Positions 53,476-64,000 of a stretch of DNA of 64,000 nt are shown piece by piece. The DNA comes from an uncultured Clostridia bacterium (lineage in GTDB: Bacteria > Bacillota > Clostridia > Oscillospirales > Acutalibacteraceae). The DNA is taken from assembly GCA_946555465.1 (NCBI GenBank), contig CAMNST010000007.1:1-64000 (forward strand). The letters run 5' to 3'. Position numbers and translations under genes: made by a program. Position 1 is the first letter of the stretch, and every line of letters starts with the position of its first letter. The notes under the pieces are model-generated. The model worked only from the letters and a program-made list of their open reading frames with translations, did not search any database and was not told the DNA's origin.

Positions 53476-53504
53476 TTGACAAAGTATGTTTTATGTTCTT
53501 TAAT
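53476..53504 (+). promoter_or_regulatory. Promoter of the sigma-like ORF
   Basis: TTGACA (53476-53481) and TTTAAT (53499-53504) are 17 bases apart, about 90 bases before the TTG at 53594. Confidence 0.55.
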
Positions 53505-53593
53505 TAAATTAGAATTTTTTATCACAAAATGAAGTTTTTAGGGATTTAGTATTATGGAAACATTTCTTTAGTAAGATTAAGCAGGAGAATACT

Positions 53594-53974
53594 TTGATTA
53601 AAATTAAACTAAAAAGCAAAAGTACAGATGCTCTGATGTCCATAGATAACATATTGGAAGAATGTGAACAGTATAGAAAAGATTTAGTTCGGTATTGTTC
53701 TCAATACTTTGAATTCGAGTATGCGTACGCAGAGGATTGTGTTCAGGAAGCATACATAGCATTATACGAAAATCTATCTCAAGGGATTGAAATTAGCAAT
53801 TACAAATCGTGGCTTTATAAAGTTGTATTGAATTATAAAAATAAAGCATTAAAAGACAAAATTAAACGAAATGAACTTGACTTTTTAGATAATGAAGAAA
53901 AAGATCAAACTCTAAACAATGCTTTCTCTTATGAAGGAGATAAGTATGGTCCGTATAGTCATTATATACTTTAG
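53594..53974 (+). pseudogene. Truncated sigma-70-like protein (region 2 only)
   Basis: The ORF is 126 residues; AGGAG precedes TTG 53594. Residues 30-95 match sigma region 2: LVRYCSQYFEFEYAYAEDCVQEAYIALYENL and SWLYKVVLNYKNKAL. After a short linker the frame stops (SHYIL). Region 4, needed for -35 recognition, is absent, and the normal PEKY-type segment is not found in the remaining bases. This is a decayed ECF sigma factor or a region-2-only protein; I favour the former. Confidence 0.55.
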
Positions 53975-54009
53975 TATTATAAAAAAAGCAAGGCAGGTTG
54001 AATAATAGT

Positions 54010-54213
54010 ATGAATAAAAAGAAATTTTATATAATTACTACTTGTTGTTTGGTTGCAATTTTAATTGTTTTTCAAATTATATTGTATTGTGTTGTAGGAG
54101 AAGAAGAATTATTAAAAAATACAAAATTGCGAGTCTTGTGGATTTGCTTTCCTACAGTTATTGTCGTTTTGTCTTTCGTACGGGACTATATTATAAAAAA
54201 GCAAAGCAAATAA
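54010..54213 (+). CDS. Small two-helix membrane protein
   Basis: The product is 67 residues from ATG 54010 (TTG 53998 is the alternative). Helices at about 5-27 and 38-57. It follows the sigma-like ORF by 35 bases, the usual place for an anti-sigma or membrane partner, but there is no anti-sigma domain. Unknown function. Confidence 0.6.
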   Translation: MNKKKFYIITTCCLVAILIVFQIILYCVVGEEELLKNTKLRVLWICFPTVIVVLSFVRDYIIKKQSK

Positions 54214-54217
54214 ACAA

Positions 54218-54247
54218 AAAAGGATTGTTCATTTGAACAATCCTTTT
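54218..54247. terminator. Bidirectional terminator between convergent genes
   Basis: AAAAGGATTGTTC and GAACAATCCTTTT form a perfect 13-bp stem with an ATTT loop, with A and T runs on both sides, serving the + strand membrane gene and minus-strand galE. Confidence 0.88.
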
Positions 54248-54263
54248 ATTTGTGGTTTCAGTA

Positions 54264-55280
54264 TTAATCAGGGTAGCCGTCAGGATTCTGGCTCTGCCAT
54301 CTCCATGAATCTTCGCACATTTCGTCAATGCCGCGTTCCGCTTTCCATCCGAGTTCATTAAGTGCCTTTTCGGCATTTGAATAACAGGTGGCAAGATCGC
54401 CGGATCTTCTCGGTCCGATTACATATGGGATTTCTTTACCTGAAGCCTTTTCAAAAGCCTTTACAACATCAAGCACCGAATAGCCGATACCTGTTCCGAG
54501 ATTATAGATAAACAAGCCGTTTTCGCCTTCAACTTTACCAACCGCTTTCAAATGACCGAGTGCAAGGTCAACAACGTGGATATAGTCGCGCACGCCTGTT
54601 CCGTCGGGTGTATCATAGTCATTGCCGTGAACGGTGAGACATTCTCTTTTCCCGATAGCAACCTGTGTGATATAAGGCATAAGGTTGTTTGGAATTCCGT
54701 TCGGGTCTTCACCCATTGTTCCGCTCTTGTGGGCACCGATAGGGTTGAAGTAGCGAAGCAGACAGATTGACCATTCATTGTCGGAAACATATAAATCCTT
54801 GAGAATGCATTCAATCATATATTTTGTTCTGCCATATGGGTTTGTTACTCCGCCGACTTCCATATTTTCTGTAAGAGGAGATACATTATTCATACCGTAA
54901 ACGGTTGCAGAAGAAGAGAATACGATTTTTTTACAGCCGTGTTTTCTCATAACATCAAGCAGAACGAGAGTTCCGTTAACATTATTGTCGAAATATTCAA
55001 GCGGTTTCTGAACACTTTCTCCTACTGCCTTAAGACCGGCAAAGTGAATAACAGAGCCGATATTTTCATTTTCAAAAATTTTGCTTAAACCTTCTGCATC
55101 ACGGATATCGCATTCATAGAATTTGAAATCCTTTCCGGTGAGGGCTTTGATTCTGTCGTAGGAACTTTTTTTGCAGTTATAGAGATTATCAACAACTACA
55201 ATCTCAGTTCCTGTATTCATAAGTTCAACGCAGGTGTGTGAACCGATATAACCCAATCCGCCTGTTACCAATACTGCCAT
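54264..55280 (-). CDS. galE: UDP-glucose 4-epimerase
   Basis: The product is 338 residues. AAGGAG lies 8 bases before the ATG at 55280. The extended SDR motifs are clear: NAD-binding GGLGYIGSHTC, SSATVYG (catalytic Ser), YGRTKYMIE (Tyr-x-x-x-Lys), then LRYFNPIGAHKSG. It interconverts UDP-glucose and UDP-galactose for the Leloir pathway and cell-surface sugars. Length is standard. Confidence 0.96.
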   Translation of the reverse strand: MAVLVTGGLGYIGSHTCVELMNTGTEIVVVDNLYNCKKSSYDRIKALTGKDFKFYECDIRDAEGLSKIFENENIGSVIHFAGLKAVGESVQKPLEYFDNNVNGTLVLLDVMRKHGCKKIVFSSSATVYGMNNVSPLTENMEVGGVTNPYGRTKYMIECILKDLYVSDNEWSICLLRYFNPIGAHKSGTMGEDPNGIPNNLMPYITQVAIGKRECLTVHGNDYDTPDGTGVRDYIHVVDLALGHLKAVGKVEGENGLFIYNLGTGIGYSVLDVVKAFEKASGKEIPYVIGPRRSGDLATCYSNAEKALNELGWKAERGIDEMCEDSWRWQSQNPDGYPD

Positions 55281-55317
55281 AAACAAATCTCCTTATATTT
55301 TAATTATTATTTAACTA

Positions 55318-56760
55318 TTAATATGCTTTTCCCCAGTAGAGCATTTTCTTTGCAGGTTTGCCGCAGCATACGCATGTATCAGAGATATGCTCTTCTTCAA
55401 AAGGAATACAGCGTGAACCAACGCCGGTGATTTCTTTAACCTTGTCTTCGCACGCTTCTTCACCGCACCACATAGCCTTAACAAAACCGTCGCCGTTTTC
55501 TTCAAGTGCCTTTGTAATCTCTTCCATAGAGGTGCATTTATATGTTCTGTTTTCTCTGTTTTCAAGTGCTTTCTGATAAAGACCGTCACGAACTTCCTGA
55601 AGTTTTGCAGGAATTACTTCACTGAGTTTATCAAGCGGTACAACAGTCTTTTCTCTGTTATGTCTTGTAACAACAACACACTGGTTGTTTTCAATGTCTT
55701 TAGGACCTAATTCAACGCGTACAGGAACGCCTTTCATTTCATATTCCGCAAACTTCCATCCCGGTGAGTTGTTAGAGTCGTCAATTTTTGCTCTGCAGAT
55801 TTTTTTGAGTTCATTGCAAAGTGCGTGGGCTTTGTCAAGCACACCTTCTTTGTGTTGGGCAATCGGAATTACCATAACCTGAACAGGTGCAACAGCAGGC
55901 GGAAGCACAAGACCGTTGTCATCACCATGTGTCATAATGATAGCACCGATGAGTCTTGTTGTCATACCCCATGAAGTCTGGTGCGGATATGTAAGTTTAT
56001 TTTCTTTGTTTGAATACTGAATATCAAATGCTTTTGCAAAACCGTCGCCGAAGTAGTGGCTTGTTCCAGCCTGAAGTGCCTTGCCGTCGTGCATAAGCGC
56101 TTCAATGCAGTATGTTCTTTCAGCACCTGCAAATTTATCACTTTCGGTTTTCATACCCTGAACAACAGGGATTGCAAGGTTTTCCTGACAGAATTTTGTA
56201 TAAATATTAAGCATTTTTTCCGTTTCTTCAATAGCCTCTTCTGCACTTGCGTGAAGGGTGTGACCCTCCTGCCATAAAAATTCCCGTGAGCGGAGAAACG
56301 GTCTTGTTGTTTTTTCCCAGCGAACAACAGATACCCACTGATTGTAAAGTTTCGGAAGATCTCTGTAAGAGTGAACAACATTTTTGAAGTGTTCACAGAA
56401 AAGTGTTTCAGATGTAGGGCGAACGCAGAGACGCTCTTCAAGTTTTTCACTTCCGCCGTAGGTTACCCATGCACATTCGGGAGCAAAACCTTCAACGTGG
56501 TCCTTTTCTTTCTGAAGCAGACTTTCGGGTATAAACATAGGCATACAAACATTTTCGTGACCTTCATCTTTAAACATCTTGTCAAGAATGCTTTGTATGT
56601 TTTCCCATATAGCATATCCGTAAGGTCTTATTACCATACATCCTTTTACGCTTGTGTATTCAATCAACTCTGCTTTTTTGCAAACGTCTGTATACCATTT
56701 TGCAAAATCCTCATCCATAGATGTTATAGAGTCAACCATTTTCTTTTGGTCTTTTGCCAT
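55318..56760 (-). CDS. proS: Prolyl-tRNA synthetase (archaeal-type)
   Basis: The product is 480 residues. GAGGAG lies 9 bases before the ATG at 56760; an upstream in-frame ATG adds 44 unlikely residues. Class II motifs: [21 protein letters not shown] (motif 2 region), [14 protein letters not shown] and [19 protein letters not shown] (motif 3). The C-terminal anticodon domain and zinc-type tail ([18 protein letters not shown]) mark the short archaeal/eukaryotic type without the INS editing domain. It charges tRNA-Pro. Confidence 0.96.
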   Translation of the reverse strand: MAKDQKKMVDSITSMDEDFAKWYTDVCKKAELIEYTSVKGCMVIRPYGYAIWENIQSILDKMFKDEGHENVCMPMFIPESLLQKEKDHVEGFAPECAWVTYGGSEKLEERLCVRPTSETLFCEHFKNVVHSYRDLPKLYNQWVSVVRWEKTTRPFLRSREFLWQEGHTLHASAEEAIEETEKMLNIYTKFCQENLAIPVVQGMKTESDKFAGAERTYCIEALMHDGKALQAGTSHYFGDGFAKAFDIQYSNKENKLTYPHQTSWGMTTRLIGAIIMTHGDDNGLVLPPAVAPVQVMVIPIAQHKEGVLDKAHALCNELKKICRAKIDDSNNSPGWKFAEYEMKGVPVRVELGPKDIENNQCVVVTRHNREKTVVPLDKLSEVIPAKLQEVRDGLYQKALENRENRTYKCTSMEEITKALEENGDGFVKAMWCGEEACEDKVKEITGVGSRCIPFEEEHISDTCVCCGKPAKKMLYWGKAY

Positions 56761-56923
56761 ATAAAAACTCCTCAACAGTATAATTGTAATGTTTTTTCTC
56801 AGAATATTATAAACTAATAAAGTGAATAAGTAAATATCTATTTTCATTAAATTTGTTTTTGTGCTGATATTATGGTTCTTTTTTGTGTTCATTGTCTGAA
56901 CAAATTGTCAGATTTGAAAAACC

Positions 56924-56952
56924 TTGAAATTTTTTCAAAAATGTGGTAAAAT
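56924..56952 (+). promoter_or_regulatory. Extended -10 promoter of the ATP synthase operon
   Basis: TTGAAA (56924-56929) and TAAAAT (56947-56952) are 17 bases apart, with TGG before the -10. The leader would be about 70 bases. Confidence 0.7.
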
Positions 56953-57030
56953 ACACCCTTGAAACAACTTAGTATAAAAACACACATACTATATATTCAA
57001 ACATAAAAATTGTACTTGGGAGGTGATGTG

Positions 57031-57741
57031 TTGGTTGCTCCTATAACTATGGGAATTAAGGAGGAATTGATAGAACAACTTGAAATTCAGCCCGTTTTTG
57101 AAATTCCCGGAACAGGAATAGTTATTGACGAAACAACAGTGGTTTCATGGATTGTTATGGCGGTTATACTTCTGCTGTCATTTATACTGACAAGAAACCT
57201 GAAAGTTGAGGGAGAAATCAGCAAAAGGCAATTACTTCTGGAAATGTGCATTGAAAAAATGCAGAACTTTTTCAGAAAAATTATGGGACCTAAAGGCGAT
57301 AAATATATGCCATGGCTTATGAGCGTGGCAATTTATATCGGTGCTTGTAATATGGTGGGCTTATTCGGATTCAAACCTCCCACAAAAAGTATGCAGGTAA
57401 CTCTGGCTATGGCGCTTACAAGCATTATTCTTGTTCAGGCGGCAGGCATTAAAGAACGGGGTCTTAAAGGGCATATAAAGTCTTTTGCAAAACCCGTGGC
57501 GGTAGTTTTACTGATTAATCTTCTTGAACTTATTATAAAACCGCTTTCACTTTGTATGCGTCTTTTCGGTAACGTAATAGGTGCGTTTATCATTATGGAA
57601 CTTATCAAAAGTGTTGTATTCTTTAAGATAGGGGTACCGGTGGTGTTCAGTCTGTATTTTGATTTGTTCGACGGATTTTTGCAAGCATATATTTTTGTAT
57701 TCCTGACCTCTTTATATATACAAGAGGCAATAGAAGACTAA
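57031..57741 (+). CDS. atpB: ATP synthase F0 subunit a
   Basis: The product is 236 residues. GGGAGG (57018-57023) fits TTG 57031 best (GTG 57028 is possible); TTG 57010 lies before the ribosome-binding site. Five or six helices. The essential Arg is in SLCMRLFGNVIGAF, and FDGFLQAYIFVFLTSLYI closes the protein. It forms the proton half-channels beside the c ring. First gene of the atp operon; no atpI is seen. Confidence 0.94.
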   Translation: MVAPITMGIKEELIEQLEIQPVFEIPGTGIVIDETTVVSWIVMAVILLLSFILTRNLKVEGEISKRQLLLEMCIEKMQNFFRKIMGPKGDKYMPWLMSVAIYIGACNMVGLFGFKPPTKSMQVTLAMALTSIILVQAAGIKERGLKGHIKSFAKPVAVVLLINLLELIIKPLSLCMRLFGNVIGAFIIMELIKSVVFFKIGVPVVFSLYFDLFDGFLQAYIFVFLTSLYIQEAIED

Positions 57742-57761
57742 TATTAAAATTCAATGTATAA

Positions 57762-57992
<231 letters not shown>

Positions 57993-58046
57993 TTTTACAT
58001 TCATTATCCATTAACATTTGTTGATTGCAGGAAAGGAAAACGGCTT

Positions 58047-58532
58047 GTGTTAAAGTTCGATATAAATATAGTATTTGCGATAGTGAACCTGCTTATTTTC
58101 TTTGTTTTTATAAGGCTTGTTCTTTTTAAACCCATTATGAGAACAATGGAAAAACGCAGAGAACTTATTCAAAAACAGTTTGATGATGCCGAAGAGGCAA
58201 AGTCAGACGCTGAAAAATTAAAAGAAGAATATCAGTATCGTCTTGAAGGCGTTGAAGAAGAGCAGAAAAATATGATTGCCAAGGCACAGGAAAATGCAAA
58301 GCAGGAATATGATAAAATTCTTGAACGTGCCAGAACAGACGCTGACAGAGTTAAAAATGATGCAAGAAAATCGGCTCAGATTGAAAGTGAAAAAGCAAGA
58401 CTTGCCGTAAAAGAAGAAATTGCACAGATTGCTATGGAAACTGCCGAAAAAGTTGTCGGCAAAAGTGCAGGCGCTCAGACGGACAGCGATATTTACAATA
58501 AATTTCTGAATGAAAGTAGTGAAGAAGAATGA
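58047..58532 (+). CDS. atpF: ATP synthase F0 subunit b
   Basis: The product is 161 residues from GTG 58047, with AGGAAAGG 10 bases upstream. One N-terminal helix (about 8-28, NIVFAIVNLLIFFVFIRLVL) and a long charged coiled coil (KRRELIQKQFDDAEEAK onward) forming the peripheral stalk. Its stop overlaps the start of the fused delta-alpha gene (ATGA). Confidence 0.94.
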   Translation: MLKFDINIVFAIVNLLIFFVFIRLVLFKPIMRTMEKRRELIQKQFDDAEEAKSDAEKLKEEYQYRLEGVEEEQKNMIAKAQENAKQEYDKILERARTDADRVKNDARKSAQIESEKARLAVKEEIAQIAMETAEKVVGKSAGAQTDSDIYNKFLNESSEEE

Positions 58533-60539
58533 GCATAAATTTTGATGAATATGTTGATATGCTGCTTTCTTCACAGGCAAGTGTATCAGGGCTTGAAGAT
58601 GCGGTAAAGGTTATTTCGGTTTCAGATGAACTTCTGGATATTCTTGATAATCCGAATATTTCCGCAAACGAAAAGCAACTTGTTGTTGACGATTTGTTTG
58701 CTGTTTCCGTAAAGGATTTTATCGGTAGACTTGCCCAAGACTGCAGAGTATCCCTTTTGTCAGAGATAACAGACGCTTATATCAAATCCCTTAATAAAAA
58801 GAATAATATTGCCAGGGCAATGCTTTTCTGCGTTACCCCTCCCGACGAAAAGCAGTTTGACGGAATAAAAGATTATATCTGCAAGCAGGAAAACTGTTCG
58901 GATGCCGTTCTTGATATCGTTAAAGATGATTCATTGATAGGCGGTTTTATTATCCGTATCGGCGAGAAGGAATACGATTTCAGTTTTAAAGGCAAAATGG
59001 AAGCCATAAAAAGCAAAGTTATGGCAACTGTTCGTGATAAAAGTGTTGATAACGAATCCGTTATTGCCGTTCTTCGCAAAGATATTCATGATTATGAACA
59101 CAGAACAGACGGCGAGGAAATAGGTACTGTTATCCGTGTCGGCGACGGTATTGCCACGATTCATGGTCTTGACCATGCTATGTATGGTGAAATTGTTGTT
59201 TTTGAAAACGGCGTTAAAGGTATGGTTCAGGATATTAAAAAGAACAGTATCGGCGTTATTCTTTTTTCAGGTGATGTTGGAATTTATCAGGGAACAAGAG
59301 TAAAGCGTACGCATAAAAAAGCAGGCGTTCCCGTCGGCAGCGCTTTTATCGGAAGAATTGTTAATGCCCTTGGTGAACCTATAGACGGCAAAGGTGATAT
59401 TGTTTCCGATGATTATCGCCCGATAGAGCAGAAAGCACCGTCAATCGTTGACAGAAAAAGTGTGGATACTCCGCTTGCAACGGGTATTCTTTCAATAGAT
59501 TCGATGTTTCCTATAGGCAGAGGCCAGCGTGAACTTATTATCGGTGACAGACAGACAGGAAAAACATCAATCGCTCTTGATACAATCCTTAACCAGAAGG
59601 GTAAGGATGTAATATGTATATATAATGCAATAGGACAGAAGGCATCAAGTGTTGCCAAACTTGTTAATACGCTTGAAAAATCAGGTGCAATGGACTATAC
59701 AATCGTTGTATGTTCAACCGCAAGTGATTCGTCATCACTTCAGTATATTTCACCGTATTCTGCAACTGCAATGGCAGAGTATTTTATGTATCAGGGTAAA
59801 GACTGTCTTATTGTTTATGATGATTTAAGCAAACATGCGGTTGCGTATCGTGCGCTTTCACTTCTTCTTGAAAGAAGCCCCGGACGTGAGGCTTATCCCG
59901 GTGATGTTTTCTATCTGCATTCCCGTTTGCTTGAGCGTTCAAGCAGGCTTAATGAAGAACTCGGCGGTGGTTCCATTACCGCACTGCCGATTATAGAAAC
60001 ACAGGCAGGTGACGTATCTGCTTATATTCCTACAAATGTTATTTCCATAACCGATGGTCAGATTTTTCTTGAAAGCGATTTGTTTTTCAGCGGTATGCGT
60101 CCGGCGGTTAATGTTGGTCTTTCGGTATCGCGTGTAGGCGGTGCAGCACAGACGAAGGCTATGAAAAAGGCTGCCGGCTCACTTCGTATTGACCTTGCAC
60201 AGTACAGGGAAATGGAAGTTTTTACCCAGTTTTCTTCTGATCTTGACGAGGAGACAAAAGAGGGTCTTGTTTACGGAAAAGGTCTTATGGAACTTTTGAA
60301 ACAGCCTTTGGGAAAACCGCTTTCGCTTGCTGATATGGTGATTACGCTTGTTTCGGCAACAGGTAAAAAGTTTATGGATGTGCCGGTTAATGAGATTAAG
60401 AAATTTCAGAATGATATGCTTGCATATTTTGCTGACAATCATTCTGCAATAATAAATGATATCGAAACACAAAAGGTGCTTGACGACAGTATAAAAGAGC
60501 AGATTCTGTCTGCTGCAGACGAATTCAAGAAGGTATACA

Positions 60540-60547
<8 letters not shown>
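58529..60547 (+). CDS. atpA: Fused ATP synthase delta-alpha subunit
   Basis: One uninterrupted frame of 672 residues. Residues 1-165 look like delta/OSCP: ELLDILDNPNISANEKQ, FIGRLAQDCRVSLLSEI and the C-terminal VKDDSLIGGFIIRIGEKEYD. Residues 175-672 are a full alpha subunit: IHDYEHRTDGEEIGTVIRVGDG, P-loop GDRQTGKTS near 341, LLLERSPGREAYPGD, and the arginine finger in SVSRVGGAAQ. The normal alpha start region (about 178-195) follows the delta end with no start codon of its own that I would pick. Each F1 has three alpha but should need one delta, so the fusion poses a stoichiometry problem. It overlaps atpF and atpG. Confidence 0.93.
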
Positions 60548-62833
<2,286 letters not shown>

Positions 62834-62861
62834 TGATTGTTAATTTTAAGTTGGTGATGAT

Positions 62862-63275
62862 ATGAAAACCTTTCAATTAAAGATTATTGCCTCAAACAAG
62901 GTGTTTTTCGACGGTGAAGCCCAAAGCCTGGTTGTACCTCATATTGACAAGGGTCTGAAAGGCTTTCTTGCAAATCATGAAAACTGTATTTTCCCTGTTG
63001 AAACAGGCGAGATGAAGATTATTGATGCCGAAGGCAGAACTATTAATGCATTTGTCGGAAACGGGTTTCTTGAGTTTCTTGATAATACGGCAATGCTTGT
63101 TTGTATATCGGCAGAACTGCCTGAAGAAATTGATGCACGGCGTGCAGAAGAAGCAAAAATCCGTGCAGAAGAGGAGTTAAGGCAGAAACGCTCTATTGTT
63201 GAATATCATCATACTCAGGCAAATCTTTCAAGAGCAATGGAAAGATTAAAGGTTAAAAACCGACATCAGATATAA
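62862..63275 (+). CDS. atpC: ATP synthase F1 subunit epsilon
   Basis: The product is 137 residues. The N-terminal beta sandwich (FFDGEAQSLVVP, GLKGFLANHENCIFP, NGFLEFLDNTAMLVC) is followed by two C-terminal helices (DARRAEEAKIRAEEELRQ and ANLSRAMERLKVKNRHQI). It completes the rotor and can inhibit the enzyme. It is last in the operon. Confidence 0.95.
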   Translation: MKTFQLKIIASNKVFFDGEAQSLVVPHIDKGLKGFLANHENCIFPVETGEMKIIDAEGRTINAFVGNGFLEFLDNTAMLVCISAELPEEIDARRAEEAKIRAEEELRQKRSIVEYHHTQANLSRAMERLKVKNRHQI

Positions 63276-63286
63276 AGCAGTAATAA

Positions 63287-63319
63287 AAAGTGCAGTATCT
63301 TAAAGATACTGCACTTTCA
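63287..63319. terminator. Bidirectional terminator after atpC
   Basis: AAAGTGCAGTATCTT and AAGATACTGCACTTT form a near-perfect stem of about 13 usable pairs, flanked by A and T runs. It serves the atp operon and the minus-strand DUF523 gene. Confidence 0.85.
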
Positions 63320-63341
63320 TATTTGTATTTATATTTTAATT

Positions 63342-63770
63342 TCAATCAATTTTTTTAACCTGACTTTCACCGAGAACGGTTATTCCGTGTTCATAAAGCA
63401 AATGTGCCGTAATGCCGTTTCCGTTAATCAGTTTGCCGCTGAAAGAGCCGTCATATATTTTTCCGAAACCGCACGACGGACTGCGTTCTTTTAAAACTGC
63501 AATCTGGCATCCTGCTTCTTCTGCAATATAAAGTGCTTTTTCTGCGCCGTCATTAAACGCTTCGGTTAAGTCTTCACCATCTTTTGAAAAAACTTTTCCA
63601 TCCTTTATTTCACTCGGTACTCTCGGTATCGGCAGACCGGCAAAACACTCCGGGCATATCGGAATAAGCGTATGTTTTTTTTCAAGGGCAATAACATTTT
63701 CATTTTTATTATTGGTACCGTTATATTTGCAGTTTTCGCCAAGAAGACAGGCACTTACAAGAATTTTCAT
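63342..63770 (-). CDS. DUF523 family protein
   Basis: The product is 142 residues, with AAGGAG before the ATG pair; I take the second. Family motifs: ILVSACLLGENCKYNG, ICPECFAGLPIPR and LKERSPSCGFGKIYDGSF, with the conserved Cys set (SACLLG, CPE, SPSCG). The conserved Cys suggest metal or cluster binding. The role is not known. Confidence 0.92.
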   Translation of the reverse strand: MKILVSACLLGENCKYNGTNNKNENVIALEKKHTLIPICPECFAGLPIPRVPSEIKDGKVFSKDGEDLTEAFNDGAEKALYIAEEAGCQIAVLKERSPSCGFGKIYDGSFSGKLINGNGITAHLLYEHGITVLGESQVKKID

Positions 63771-63952
63771 CATTTTCTCCTTTTTAGTATAGTAACAAAA
63801 AATATAATAACTGCTATAACCATTATAAGTGCAATCAATGTTGAAAGTATTTCTCCGATAAACGGTATGTGTCCACTGATACCCAGAATTGCTACAAAAA
63901 ATATAAAAATCAATATAAAGGCAGCAATTATATTTGCTGTTTTTTTATTCAT
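63770..63952 (-). CDS. Small two-helix membrane protein
   Basis: The product is 60 residues from the ATG at 63952. Two hydrophobic helices (about 5-26 and 32-55) and a basic end (KRRK). Its stop overlaps the start of the DUF523 gene, so the two are one operon. No family recognised. Confidence 0.68.
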   Translation of the reverse strand: MNKKTANIIAAFILIFIFFVAILGISGHIPFIGEILSTLIALIMVIAVIIFFVTILKRRK

Positions 63953-64000
63953 ATCAATCACCAAAATAATTTTAACATAAAAGATGACAATAGTCTACCG

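Noticed and set aside
56371-56817. 148-residue frame antisense to proS
   Set aside because: It lies opposite conserved ProRS motifs, is Phe/Cys-rich and has no start context.

Overview
The window looks like the chromosome of a low-GC Gram-positive gut-type bacterium of the class Clostridia (Oscillospiraceae/Lachnospiraceae-like). The reasons are strong AGGAGG ribosome-binding sites, frequent TTG and GTG starts, sigma-A type promoters (TTGACA/TATAAT), an archaeal-type ProRS, ECF and NSS transporters, a DUF2975/XRE pair, and a Clostridia-style mobilisable element with a large serine recombinase. I cannot name a species. No rRNA, tRNA or CRISPR array was seen.

Region 1 (about 1-26.0 kb, all + strand, very AT-rich) is the unusual part. 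Three small genes and a 3089-residue repetitive surface protein precede a dense phospho-signalling cluster. It holds seven FHA proteins with eight FHA domains in total. Two of these are Ser/Thr kinases, one is a VWA-TM-FHA receptor-like protein, one is a DUF4234-FHA membrane protein, two are small zinc-ribbon-FHA adaptors and one is an ABC ATPase with two FHA domains. The other members are a PP2C phosphatase, an ABC-2 permease carrying a large GLUG-like ectodomain, and two zinc-ribbon membrane proteins. Kinase writer, FHA reader, PP2C eraser and transporter resemble mycobacterial PknF/Rv1747, the type VI PpkA/PppA/Fha loop and TerY-P triads, but I do not recognise this combination with a giant surface protein. 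It is my main candidate for an undescribed system.

Region 2 (26.1-28.05 kb) has a macro-domain protein with a C-terminal helical domain, and a VWA protein. Region 3 (28.05-33.96 kb) is an integrative mobilisable element: MobC, relaxase, a candidate oriT, a RepA-like ATPase, a DUF6076-like protein and a large serine recombinase. The recombinase directly abuts a 5'-truncated feoB. The missing 5' half of feoB is not in the window, so the element may reach past the left edge and could carry region 1 as cargo.

Region 4 (34.7-57 kb) is mostly housekeeping. It includes an NSS symporter, a CDF metal exporter, a PnuC-like vitamin transporter with a structured leader, a GPH sugar symporter and RecD2. 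It also has an operon of an MreB paralogue, corrinoid adenosyltransferase and ECF transporter (probably cobalamin), a run of small enzymes and membrane proteins, a DUF2975/XRE/DUF4173-like operon, a truncated sigma-like ORF, GalE and ProRS. Region 5 (56.9-63.3 kb) is the F-type ATP synthase operon atpB-E-F-(H+A)-G-D-C, in which delta and alpha are one continuous 672-residue ORF. The window ends with a DUF523 protein and a small membrane protein on the minus strand.
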